Below, in pieces: positions 1-7,290 of a stretch of DNA of 25,639 bases. The first letter of the stretch is position 1, and each line of letters opens with the position of its first letter. Below the pieces are notes generated by a model. It saw only the letters and a list, made by a program, of their open reading frames with translations. It had not been told where the DNA came from and did not search any database. The stretch is from a virus. The DNA is taken from positions 1 through 25,639 of IMG/VR virus record IMGVR_UViG_3300010885_042296. One strand, written 5' to 3'. Both the position numbers and the translations under genes were made by a program.

Positions 1-1584
1 CTCGGTGATCAGGGTTTCGGTGCCAGACGATGACACCCATTTCACCAGCCCTGACCCCGACCACGGAAGCCAGCCGATCCACTTCTTGTCAGCGGAGACG
101 CGCCCAACCGCCAATGTCCCATTACTGTTGACGATGTAGATGTATTGCTCGGGGAACTGACCATCGCCCGACGCATAGGACATGCCGATCGGCGTCGTGA
201 TCAGGTGCTTGTGGTAATCCGTCAGGCTCTGGATCTGATACGGCTTGTTCGTTGCGCCGACCTGAATGATCGCCATGACTTTCGACAAGGCAGAATTTAG
301 AAAAACGATGCCGTCCCCGGTCGAGACAGGCTGCACCGCGCCGACACCATCAGGCGTGATGCGACGGAACGCGACGGACCCGGGCTTGAGCGGGTTCGAT
401 TCCGAAATCGGGATGTAGTAGACGCCGCCAGACGTGAACACGAACTGGTCGGCGCCACCGGTCATGTAGAGTACCCGGCGACGGCCCGGTACCAGTTCGA
501 ACATGGGCGCGGAAGCGTCAGATCCGACATAAAAATCGTCGTAGGCCGAGATCCCCGACCACAGGATCGCCTCTGGGGCGGCGGGGATATCGCAAAATGC
601 CAGTCGCGAGCGGTCGTTCAGGCAGGCTCGAGGCCAGCCCCGCAGATCGCTGATGGCCTGCTCATCCCATTGGACAGTGGCGCCAGTTGTGATCGTCGCG
701 ACCGCGGTAACGCCGGCCTTGGCATAGGGGCCGACACAGGTGTCCGACGTGGTGAACGCATAGGTCGTCGAGTTCAGCACCACGTCGATCGTCGTTGCCG
801 CCGTCGCAATGACCTCGCCGTATGACCCAGACGATGACCCGGCGACCACGTCCCCAACGTAGAACCCTGATGCGCTGGTGAATGTCAGGCGCTGCGTGAG
901 CGGCAGATCCTCAATGATCTGGGCATTGCAGAGGGTTGATGACGTGTACCCCGTGATCTGGATCGCATAGTTCTTGTAGCGCACATAGATGCCGACGTGG
1001 CTTGGCGTAAGGTAGGCGGCAGAGAACGTCAACGTCACCGCGCCGACGCGGTTCGAAGGCAGCATGGTGATGCCGGCGGTTTCGCTGAAACGGTAGTACG
1101 GCGCTCGAGGCTGGCTGCGAGAACCAGATTTGAATGCGAAGTCGGCAAACGACCACGTCCCGGTCGACGACAGGCGAACCAGCTTTGGCTTCTGCGCCGG
1201 GAAGCAGCAGATGATGTCGCGATTGATGACCGCGATCGAGATCTGCTGCACGGTCGCCAACGTCCAGGCGTAGCCGGTGTTCGTTGCAAGCGTGGTGCCG
1301 GATGAATCCCGAACCACAATCGTGCCAGTCCCGCCCGAATAGCCAAACGAGATTCGGTAGGTTGTCTCGCCGGGCATCAGGACGGTCTCGGTGCGGCCCT
1401 CCTGCTGGAACAGCGCGCTGCGCCCGGGGCGCTCGCGGATGTTGCCGGGGCCCTCAATCCTCCAGTTCGACATCTGCCGCGCAGCTGCGCGCACGATCTC
1501 CTGATCGTCACGACGCTTGGCGTCGGGGTCGACCTCACCGCCCGAGAAATCACGCTGCCGCAGAAGCTGGGATCGCAGGCCCAT
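1..1584 (-). CDS. Tail nozzle / tubular protein B-like virion protein (partial)
   Basis: Reading leftward from ATG 1584 the frame stays open for 528 codons to the window edge, so the C-terminus is missing. The N-terminus reads MGLRSQLLRQRDFSGGEVDP, followed by RQMSNWRIEGPGNIRERPGR. A 'tGGE(l/v)sP ... NW ... G...RRPG' opening is typical of phage nozzle or tubular-B-like proteins, which close the distal end of a short tail. The rest is Gly/Ser/Thr-rich beta-type sequence, as expected for a propeller-like nozzle. It starts 3 nt after the stop of the tubular A homologue, matching the T7 gp11-gp12 order. Family assignment comes from the N-terminal motif and gene order, not from a whole-length comparison. 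A P22-type stabilisation protein is the alternative. Confidence 0.7.
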   Translation of the reverse strand, partial: MGLRSQLLRQRDFSGGEVDPDAKRRDDQEIVRAAARQMSNWRIEGPGNIRERPGRSALFQQEGRTETVLMPGETTYRISFGYSGGTGTIVVRDSSGTTLATNTGYAWTLATVQQISIAVINRDIICCFPAQKPKLVRLSSTGTWSFADFAFKSGSRSQPRAPYYRFSETAGITMLPSNRVGAVTLTFSAAYLTPSHVGIYVRYKNYAIQITGYTSSTLCNAQIIEDLPLTQRLTFTSASGFYVGDVVAGSSSGSYGEVIATAATTIDVVLNSTTYAFTTSDTCVGPYAKAGVTAVATITTGATVQWDEQAISDLRGWPRACLNDRSRLAFCDIPAAPEAILWSGISAYDDFYVGSDASAPMFELVPGRRRVLYMTGGADQFVFTSGGVYYIPISESNPLKPGSVAFRRITPDGVGAVQPVSTGDGIVFLNSALSKVMAIIQVGATNKPYQIQSLTDYHKHLITTPIGMSYASGDGQFPEQYIYIVNSNGTLAVGRVSADKKWIGWLPWSGSGLVKWVSSSGTETLITE

Positions 1585-1587
1585 GGA

Positions 1588-2181
1588 TTACCTCGTCCAG
1601 CCCAGACGCCGGATCTTGCGGGCCGCGAGCAGACGGCTGTTCACGCGGTAGCGCGGGCTGTCCTCCTGGCTCATGCGCGACGAGGCAAGGGCCATGTGCT
1701 TCATGGCGCGGTCATAGAGCTTGTCAGCCTCGCCATTGTCCTCGTTTAGGCCGCGGTAGAGCGCCGCCATCACGAACAGCCGCAGCGTCTCAACGAACGT
1801 GTCAGGCCACTGGTCCGCACCAGGCGTGCGGATGTATTTTGCGGTCACCACTCCATTGTTGGCATTGACCAGCACCTGATTGTCCATGATCCGGTAGGGG
1901 CATGGCGTGTCGTTCAGCCACACAATCTGGACGTGGAAACAGCCATTTGGCTTGTAGTAGGCGTCCGTGTAGTCCGGATGCGTGCTGGCGCCAGACCGGT
2001 TCAATGTCGCGATCGTCGACGCGAACCCCCAGTCATGGTGCTGCAGCATGACGGGCAGCATCGTGTCATAGGCGTCGGACGCCGACATCCATTCGTCCGA
2101 CCCATCGCCCTCATAGGCGACCGGCGAATTGCCGGTGCGGATCAGTGCCGAATTGCAGATGCTGAGCTTGTCATAGGACAT
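1588..2181 (-). CDS. Tail tubular protein A-like head-tail adaptor
   Basis: This 197-aa protein begins MSYDKLSICNSALIRTGNSP, the usual opening of gp11-type adaptors ('N.AL...G...i'). An 'HHDWGFA' block at about residues 48-54 matches the hallmark '(h)pWnFA' segment of the T7 gp11/gp4 family. Such proteins form a ring between portal and nozzle. The length (about 195 aa) is normal and it lies just upstream of the nozzle gene. The ATG is preceded by a GGGGG ribosome-binding-like run, but that run is buried in the 3' arm of a large hairpin (2186-2232), so translation may be structure-controlled. Confidence 0.8.
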   Translation of the reverse strand: MSYDKLSICNSALIRTGNSPVAYEGDGSDEWMSASDAYDTMLPVMLQHHDWGFASTIATLNRSGASTHPDYTDAYYKPNGCFHVQIVWLNDTPCPYRIMDNQVLVNANNGVVTAKYIRTPGADQWPDTFVETLRLFVMAALYRGLNEDNGEADKLYDRAMKHMALASSRMSQEDSPRYRVNSRLLAARKIRRLGWTR

Positions 2182-2185
2182 TCTT

Positions 2186-2232
2186 GGCCCCCGGGCGCGG
2201 AAGGGATTCCGTGACCTTCCGGCCCGGGGGCC
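2186..2232 (-). promoter_or_regulatory. Long hairpin covering the tubular A ribosome binding site
   Basis: Arms GGCCCCCGGGC (2186-2196) and GCCCGGGGGCC (2222-2232) pair perfectly. CGGAAGG (2198-2204) and CCTTCCG (2215-2221) continue the stem with one bulged base, closing on a 10-nt loop. No U-run follows on the minus strand, so this is not a standard terminator. The 3' arm in the RNA carries the G-run that would serve as the RBS of the gene starting at 2181. The rest of the gap up to 2309 holds only a weaker CGCACC/GGTGCG hairpin. Confidence 0.65.
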
Positions 2233-2309
2233 TCAAGCGCAACGCACCGCCGCGGATGCGGAAGTGGTGCGCTATTCGATATTGAGAACCGGGTTTTTCA
2301 GCAGGCGCG

Positions 2310-3536
2310 TCATACCGTCCACCCTTGAATAACCGCGTCCGCTTGGCGCGTGGGGAGGTAGAAAATGCGGTGAACGAGGCCGTTCATTGGCCGAACACCG
2401 TCAAATCTGTTGCCAATGTGTAGGGTCGTGATTGTCGGCATAGTGTCGGCACTTACGAGTGCGGAAAACGCATTTCCATTTGCCGCTGACGTTACGCCAG
2501 AAGCATCAGCGCCATGTGCAAACTTGTTTATTGCGTTTACTGGTGTTTGACCGCCTATTCCGCCAGATGTTCTAGTAACCCCCGAAACAAGCTGGGCAAC
2601 TGTTGACGTGGTTGTTCCGTTAAAAATTAATTCATTAAGGTTAGCAGTGGTCCCGTTTGACGCTGAAAAAGGCCGCTGGCCAGCCGAAGTTCCGTCAAAA
2701 CTCAAAAATTCCGCATACCAAGACCCCGCACTTGCCGAATACCATCCCGTCGTGGGCAGGCTCAGAACGTCCGCGTTGCGGGGTACTGCGGCGGTCGTCG
2801 TGGCGACGTATGAGGTTGCGAATGAACCTTGTTCAACTTGAGCGCCCCACGCGAACACTGCTTCGCCGGTTGAAAATGTGCTCGCGCCACCAATCTGTGC
2901 CGAAATCAGCGTTGTTAACGCAGAAGTTGTTCGCGTGACTGTGAACCGCTGCCAAGACGTGGTTACGCTACACGATACATTCGTGTTGCCACTGCCGCCG
3001 CCACCGTCAATGATGAATAAACTAACCGTTTGCGGGCTTGCTGCTCGCATATACACTGAAAAAGTGTACGCAGTCGCAGCGGTCGCCGTTATATTCGGCT
3101 GCGTGCAATTGCTATCTGCGGCCAAGGCGGTCAAAAGATCTGCAGTAGCCGTCCCGTCCGGTGCAGTTGTCGCGCCCGTTGTAACCGTAACTGTTCCGCC
3201 CGAACCCCAGGGAGCAGTTGCAAATGCTTGTGACCGCAACGCTAAATTTGTCCGCGCTTCCTCTGCCAGATACCCTAGCCGCGTTGTCAGGCCGGGCACG
3301 GTCCCGATGCGCGGCACGCCGGCTGCGGCGGTCTGTAGCGTCCCCGCGCTGTCAAAGTACGTTGCAGACGTGGCGCGCGTGTAAGTGCCGCCGAGGGCCG
3401 CAACCAGCGCGGGGATTCCTGAATATGTGGAGGAATTGACCCCGTATGCGTTTGCGACAGCATTGAAATTAAAGGTCGCAGACCCAGAACGGCCCGACCG
3501 CCTGAACCCCGCGAACAGGCCCATCCCGCGCGTCAT
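2310..3536 (-). CDS. Virion spike/fiber-like protein with jelly-roll domains
   Basis: This 408-aa protein starts at ATG 3536, which overlaps the upstream stop (ATGA). An upstream in-frame extension exists but would run through the neighbouring gene. The middle contains a 'TYTRATSATYFDSAGTLQTA...VPRIG' segment and 'LGYLAEEARTN', the signature of phage head-spike or tail proteins with carbohydrate-binding-like beta-sandwich domains. Long Ser/Thr/Gly-rich stretches and a LamG-like C-terminal half (GLVHRIFYLPTRQ) follow. Codon use is clearly AT-richer than in neighbouring genes (for example around 2610-2720), suggesting recent acquisition. A role in surface decoration or receptor binding is inferred from the motif class. 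Confidence 0.6.
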   Translation of the reverse strand: MTRGMGLFAGFRRSGRSGSATFNFNAVANAYGVNSSTYSGIPALVAALGGTYTRATSATYFDSAGTLQTAAAGVPRIGTVPGLTTRLGYLAEEARTNLALRSQAFATAPWGSGGTVTVTTGATTAPDGTATADLLTALAADSNCTQPNITATAATAYTFSVYMRAASPQTVSLFIIDGGGGSGNTNVSCSVTTSWQRFTVTRTTSALTTLISAQIGGASTFSTGEAVFAWGAQVEQGSFATSYVATTTAAVPRNADVLSLPTTGWYSASAGSWYAEFLSFDGTSAGQRPFSASNGTTANLNELIFNGTTTSTVAQLVSGVTRTSGGIGGQTPVNAINKFAHGADASGVTSAANGNAFSALVSADTMPTITTLHIGNRFDGVRPMNGLVHRIFYLPTRQADAVIQGWTV

Positions 3537-3838
3537 GTCAGGGACCAGGCAACCTTGAGTCCTGCGCTCGCGGAGAACCAGCGCGTCAGTCCAGCCTTGA
3601 GCCGGCGACGCGGGTTCGCAGCAGCGTTCGGAGACGCTGCAATCGCAACCCACATGTCGACTTCGGCAGTCAGCGCCAGGATGTAGGTGCTTCCGTTGGA
3701 AACAGGAACGGAATTGGACGTTGTCCCTGCGACCGCAACCGTCTCAGACCACGCCAGCGAATTGGCGATCTCGGTCGGCATGTCGGTCCCGGTCTGAGAT
3801 CCAAGCCCGGCCTGGCCGCATTCAACATGGAGGCTCAT
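3533..3838 (-). CDS. Small conserved virion-region protein
   Basis: This 101-aa protein has a strong GGAGGAG ribosome site about 6 nt before ATG 3838 and ends in a 4-nt ATGA overlap with the spike-like gene. The sequence is rich in V, T, S and A, with 'VPVSNGSTYILALTAEVDMWVAIAA' resembling a beta-barrel or sandwich. It has no cysteine-rich, membrane or enzymatic motif. The position between capsid-region genes and the spike suggests a minor structural protein. I do not recognise a named family. Confidence 0.65.
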   Translation of the reverse strand: MSLHVECGQAGLGSQTGTDMPTEIANSLAWSETVAVAGTTSNSVPVSNGSTYILALTAEVDMWVAIAASPNAAANPRRRLKAGLTRWFSASAGLKVAWSLT

Positions 3839-3841
3839 GGT

Positions 3842-4441
3842 TCACTCCTCCGTCCATGTGCAGGAGAAATCGATGCCCACGCCGCCTGGCGTCGAGACCC
3901 CGTTGAAATTGACGGCGAGCCATTCGCTGGCCCCGCGGAGCACCACGGCCTTGTCGTTCTGCCACGAATACTGAAAAACAAGCCGGTCGATCGATCCGTT
4001 GGCCGCAGGCGCAAGGTTCAGACGGCCACCGTCGACCATCGTCCCGGCGCCAGGCGTGGGCACTGTGCCCGTGCCAAAATGACTGAGGACCATGTTGGCC
4101 GCGCCGTCCGTGCTGTCCTTCGGTGTCCGTGTCACTGCGGTCGGCGTGCCGCCCGTCTGGTTTGCGGTGCGCTTGTAGAGAATGACCGGAACGTTCACCG
4201 CGCTCGAGGCCGATCCGGACAAGATGATCGACTTGACGCGGATGACCTTGCCGGCCGCACCCTGCATCAGGAACAGGTCGGTGATCGTCGCGGAGGCCGG
4301 GGCAAGCCCATACAAAAAAGCGCCGAACGTGGCCCTTTCGGGTTCGTTGTCGGCGCCCATCACCCACGGGCCGGCACCCGTTCCGCTGATGTCGACGGCG
4401 CGCATCGCGTCGACACCCTTTTGGCCTGTGAGTGCCGGCAT
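3842..4441 (-). CDS. Putative virion structural protein
   Basis: This 199-aa protein is preceded by AGGAGG 9 nt before ATG 4441. It is soluble and beta-rich. An 'IRVKSIILSGSASSAVNVPVILYKR' stretch occurs near residues 67-91, and the C-terminus 'VVLRGASEWLAVNFNG' recurs in virion proteins of alphaproteobacterial phages as far as I recall. There are no transmembrane or catalytic motifs. It sits in the block after the major capsid gene, so a decoration or minor head protein is a reasonable inference. Function is otherwise unknown. Confidence 0.65.
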   Translation of the reverse strand: MPALTGQKGVDAMRAVDISGTGAGPWVMGADNEPERATFGAFLYGLAPASATITDLFLMQGAAGKVIRVKSIILSGSASSAVNVPVILYKRTANQTGGTPTAVTRTPKDSTDGAANMVLSHFGTGTVPTPGAGTMVDGGRLNLAPAANGSIDRLVFQYSWQNDKAVVLRGASEWLAVNFNGVSTPGGVGIDFSCTWTEE

Positions 4442-4467
4442 GGCTGTGCGCCTCCTGGGTCAGAATG

Positions 4468-4487
4468 AGGGCGGCGTCAGCCGCCCT
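4468..4487 (-). other. Hairpin with the stop codon in its loop
   Basis: AGGGCGGC (4468-4475) pairs with GCCGCCCT (4480-4487) around a 4-nt loop. On the minus strand the loop reads UGAC and contains the stop codon of the 75-aa gene (4477-4479). No U-tract follows, so it may be an mRNA-stability or partial termination element. Confidence 0.5.
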
Positions 4488-4704
4488 TCGAAGCCTTCCC
4501 GACAGGTGCAGGAACGGGATCCACGACGACCGGATCCGGGCCTGCCTTCTGCGCGGCGTAGGCCTTGATGGCTTCATCAGACCAGGCAGTGAGAGCCCAC
4601 TCGTTCGGGAACTGACCGCACGCAACAATGGCGTCGGTGCGGTACATGAACATCGGCCCCTGCTCGATGTGGTACGCGGTCGTGAACATGTCGTTGTCGG
4701 CCAT
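4477..4704 (-). CDS. Small hypothetical late protein
   Basis: This 75-aa protein has AAGGGA 6 nt before ATG 4704. The N-terminal half reads MADNDMFTTAYHIEQGPMFMYRTDAI, followed by 'NEWALTAWSDEAIKAYAAQ'. The tail is Pro/Val/Lys-rich and ends KASKGG. It has no recognisable domain. Its stop lies in the loop of a hairpin. It belongs to the head-gene operon by orientation and spacing. A small virion or assembly component is possible but not shown. Confidence 0.6.
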   Translation of the reverse strand: MADNDMFTTAYHIEQGPMFMYRTDAIVACGQFPNEWALTAWSDEAIKAYAAQKAGPDPVVVDPVPAPVGKASKGG

Positions 4705-4733
4705 GACTGGTCCCTTGTCTCAGGAGAGAACCC

Positions 4734-4749
4734 GACGCCCGAAGGCGTC
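4734..4749 (-). other. UUCG tetraloop hairpin at a gene junction
   Basis: GACGCC (4734-4739), CGAA, GGCGTC (4744-4749). In the minus-strand RNA this reads GACGCC-UUCG-GGCGUC, the extra-stable C(UUCG)G tetraloop. It overlaps the stop codon (4748-4750) of the upstream virion gene. No U-tract follows. Confidence 0.55.
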
Positions 4750-5257
4750 AGGCGAACTGCAGGTTCGGGGCGAGCCAGACCGACGCCGTGATTGACGGCG
4801 TGGTGCCGGCGGCCACCAGGTAGACCTGGAGGTAGCGGAACGTGAACGCGCCCATGAAGTTGGTCACCGGGATGACGAACTTGGTTGCCGCGCGACCGCT
4901 GCCGGTGACCGGAAGGGCGTAGGACGCCGGAACGATCGTGGCGACGAGGCGCCCCGCCGTGACCGCAGCGAAGTCACGAACTGCCAGGATCTCGATGTTT
5001 CCGCTGGTCCACCCGGAGTCGTTCGAGCCCATCAGGAAGATGCGGTACGTCTCGTCGGTGGACGAGAAGTCGATCGCCGAGATGTCGAGGACGAGGTAGC
5101 CGTCGAAGCGGCCGATGCCCACGTCGATCTGGGTCGCGGTCTGCGTGAAATAGCCGGTCGCCGTGAGCGTCTGGCTCTGGGCGAACACGAGGTTGCCGTC
5201 GTACGGGAGCGCGCGCTCCGGGAGGTTGAAGGGCAGGGTCGCATTGCTAAGGGGCAT
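4748..5257 (-). CDS. Putative capsid decoration/virion protein
   Basis: This 169-aa protein has GGAG about 8 nt before ATG 5257. It is entirely beta-type, with segments such as 'DGYLVLDISAIDFSSTDETYRIFLMGSNDSGWTS' split by polar turns and a C-terminal 'FRYLQVYLVAAGTTPSITASVWLAPNL'. It lies directly downstream of the major capsid gene, the usual place for a head decoration or stabilising protein in this phage type. There is no enzymatic motif. The role is inferred from position and composition only. Confidence 0.65.
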   Translation of the reverse strand: MPLSNATLPFNLPERALPYDGNLVFAQSQTLTATGYFTQTATQIDVGIGRFDGYLVLDISAIDFSSTDETYRIFLMGSNDSGWTSGNIEILAVRDFAAVTAGRLVATIVPASYALPVTGSGRAATKFVIPVTNFMGAFTFRYLQVYLVAAGTTPSITASVWLAPNLQFA

Positions 5258-5284
5258 GGTGCCGCTCCGATCTGTGTCTCATGG

Positions 5285-5309
5285 AGGGGGTCGGTCAGGC
5301 CGACCCCCT
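5285..5309 (-). other. Strong hairpin after the major capsid gene
   Basis: AGGGGGTCGG (5285-5294) and CCGACCCCCT (5300-5309) form a perfect 10-bp stem with a 5-nt loop in the 59-nt gap after the capsid stop. There is no U-run. It is likely a partial terminator or a 3'-end stabiliser that sets capsid mRNA level above that of downstream genes. Confidence 0.55.
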
Positions 5310-5316
5310 GGTTGCA

Positions 5317-6315
5317 TCAGGCGACGATCGTCGCGAGGGTGACGGAGGACAGGCGGGCAATCGCGCGCGGATGTTCGCGGGCGATGCCCCAGTCCCAGGA
5401 GATGCGGGTCGAGTCGAACGGAGCGCCGGGCACGTTGCCCTCGTCGATGACCGACAGCGGCGTCTGCTCGATCGCATACAGACCGCCGTCGCGCAGCGAC
5501 ATGCAGTAGATCGACGAGGTGACCGCACTGCCGCCGCCATAAGCGACTTCGGTGAAGGGCAACAGGTCGGGCGTGTCGTCGGGCTCGTAGCCGAACAGGA
5601 TCGGCAGGCCCTTGTAGGACATGACGCGCCGGCCGAAGTCGGTCTTCACGCCGTCCTGGATGTTGAAGGCCTGGTTGGTCAGCGTGTTCGACCGGGCCGC
5701 GATCTCGACGTAAGGCATGAGCGAACGCGGGAACAGCCAGTGGGTCGGCTTGTTTACCGACCACATCAGCTGGTCGAGGTTGGCGAGCGAGAGAGCCGCG
5801 CCGCCCGAAGACGTGCTGTTGGGGATCAGGTTGCCCGTCGTCAGCGAAGCCGACTGGTAGTTGGTGCAGCGGACCTGCAAGCCGTTGGGCTGGCGGGCGC
5901 CGGAGATCGAGTTGTCGCCCTTGACCAGGATCTGGCTGAAATACTGGCCCAGCGCGATGGTCTTCAGTTCCTGCTGACGGTACTTGTGCTCCGTCCCGAG
6001 GCGCGCCATCAGCGCACGGTCGGTGAAGATGTACTCGTCGATCGGGAAGGTGTCCTCTTCGCGAAGGTTGAACGTGCCGGCCGCCTGGTTGCCCGCGGCA
6101 TTGAAGGCACGGAAGCCCACGGTCGGCACCGAACCGATGTCCATGAAGGCACGCTTGCCGCCGGCATTGGCCGGCAGGAACGGGATCGCCGCCATCAGGT
6201 CAGAAGTCTTGACCATGTTCTCGACGAAGATGCGCGTGGCATCGGCCTCCTGGAACGTCTGCGCGTATTCGAGGAGGGTAATCGGGGTAGTGACGGCCGG
6301 GTTGATAGTGGGCAT
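5317..6315 (-). CDS. Major capsid protein
   Basis: This 332-aa protein has AGGAGA 9 nt before ATG 6315. The sequence fits phage major capsid proteins of the HK97-fold class: an N-terminal helical arm (TTPITLLEYAQTFQEADATRIFVENMVKTSDL, given here only as residues 9-40), a central 'FPIDEYIFTDRALMARLGTEH' block, 'ILVKGDN' around residue 150, and 'LPILFGYEPDD' in the C-terminal third. The gene follows the scaffold and precedes decoration-like genes, the canonical portal-scaffold-capsid order. No protease gene or obvious long N-terminal delta domain is present, so the separate scaffold probably does that job. Confidence 0.85.
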   Translation of the reverse strand: MPTINPAVTTPITLLEYAQTFQEADATRIFVENMVKTSDLMAAIPFLPANAGGKRAFMDIGSVPTVGFRAFNAAGNQAAGTFNLREEDTFPIDEYIFTDRALMARLGTEHKYRQQELKTIALGQYFSQILVKGDNSISGARQPNGLQVRCTNYQSASLTTGNLIPNSTSSGGAALSLANLDQLMWSVNKPTHWLFPRSLMPYVEIAARSNTLTNQAFNIQDGVKTDFGRRVMSYKGLPILFGYEPDDTPDLLPFTEVAYGGGSAVTSSIYCMSLRDGGLYAIEQTPLSVIDEGNVPGAPFDSTRISWDWGIAREHPRAIARLSSVTLATIVA

Positions 6316-6335
6316 GTGTCAGGTCTCCTGGAATG

Positions 6336-7091
6336 TTACCGAACGGCCGCTTGCTTTGCCGCATCGAGAGCCGCCATCCGCTGGCGGAACCCCATCTTGT
6401 CGAACCCGGGGATCGCCCCCTTCTGGGCCGACTCGCCGGCACGGCCACCAGCGTTGAACTGCGTCGTTGACCCGAAGGCCTGCTCGAAAGCCACGACCTG
6501 GTTGTCGGTCACCAGCATCGCGACCAGGTGCGGCGCGAGCTCCTTGCCCACGCGCGCCTCAATGGAAGCCTTCACCGCCTCGACGCGGGCCTGCCCGTTC
6601 GGGCCAAGCCGCTTGAACGCCTCGGCGCTCTGCTGCCGGACCCAGTCGGTCTCGGCCTGCTTGATCTTCGTGTCGAGAGCGACAAGGCCCTGGAACTCGG
6701 CCTGCGTCAGCTTGTTGGCATGCGCGAACTCGCGGGCCATTGCCACGCGCGGATCGTCAGGGTTCAGCTGGAACCCATCGGGCATCTTCTCGCCCTCGGG
6801 CAGCTTCAACTCGTAGGCGTCGGCCTTCTCCGGGACACCGGCCATGCGGGCCTTGGCCTGTTCGGCCTCGGTCTGCAGCGTTGCCAGATGCGCCTTCCAG
6901 TCGTCGGCCTTCAGGCCCTTCTCGGCATCCCAGTAGCTCTCGGGAAGCCAGTCGGGGCGATCACCGACCGGGCTGGTCGAACTCGGAGATGTCGGGGACG
7001 CGGCGGCGGGAGCCCCGGGAGCCTGGGGGCTCTGGCTGGGGTCTGACGACTGCAACGTCGGGGCTGTCTGTGGCTCGACCGCGGTTTCCAT
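6336..7091 (-). CDS. Capsid assembly scaffolding protein
   Basis: This 251-aa protein has a Pro/Ser/Thr/Ala-rich disordered N-terminus (residues 1-45). A conserved 'RPDWLPESYWDAEKGL' motif at about 45-60 follows, seen in many podoviral scaffolds. Long charged amphipathic helices run from about 65 to 215, and the C-terminal 'GFRQRMAALDAAKQAAVR' is basic, as expected for a capsid-docking segment. It sits immediately upstream of the capsid gene. The first about 130 nt overlap the 3' part of the small gene at 6961-7290 in another frame. Confidence 0.85.
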   Translation of the reverse strand: METAVEPQTAPTLQSSDPSQSPQAPGAPAAASPTSPSSTSPVGDRPDWLPESYWDAEKGLKADDWKAHLATLQTEAEQAKARMAGVPEKADAYELKLPEGEKMPDGFQLNPDDPRVAMAREFAHANKLTQAEFQGLVALDTKIKQAETDWVRQQSAEAFKRLGPNGQARVEAVKASIEARVGKELAPHLVAMLVTDNQVVAFEQAFGSTTQFNAGGRAGESAQKGAIPGFDKMGFRQRMAALDAAKQAAVR

Positions 7092-7290
7092 CCAATCCGT
7101 CCAACAGAGTGACGATTTCGGATGCCAGCCTCATGCGACCGACCTCTTCTCGCAACGCACCGTCCTGAAGGCCCGTTGGAATGCCTCTCATCAGCATTGC
7201 GGCGAACACCGCACGCACATGCTGGCCGTCGCGGGAATGCCCTATGCGGGCCCAGGCCTCGCGCACATCGTCTTCCATGAACGCGATCAT
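6961..7290 (-). CDS. Small gene overlapping the scaffold start
   Basis: This 109-aa frame begins at ATG 7290, which overlaps the portal stop as ATGA, a sign of translational coupling. The first about 65 residues (MEDDVREAWARIGHSRDGQHVRAVFAAMLMRG...ALREEVGRMRLASEIVTLLDG; cite as residues 5-65) look like a genuine helical protein lying outside the scaffold gene. The last about 44 residues are encoded inside the scaffold's disordered N-terminus in another frame and are Arg/Pro-rich, so they may simply reflect overlap. Function unknown. Confidence 0.55.
   Translation of the reverse strand: MIAFMEDDVREAWARIGHSRDGQHVRAVFAAMLMRGIPTGLQDGALREEVGRMRLASEIVTLLDGLDGNRGRATDSPDVAVVRPQPEPPGSRGSRRRVPDISEFDQPGR

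Noticed and set aside
5281-6816. 511-codon plus-strand frame opposite capsid and scaffold
   Set aside because: Antisense shadow of the major capsid protein; composition unlike a folded protein.
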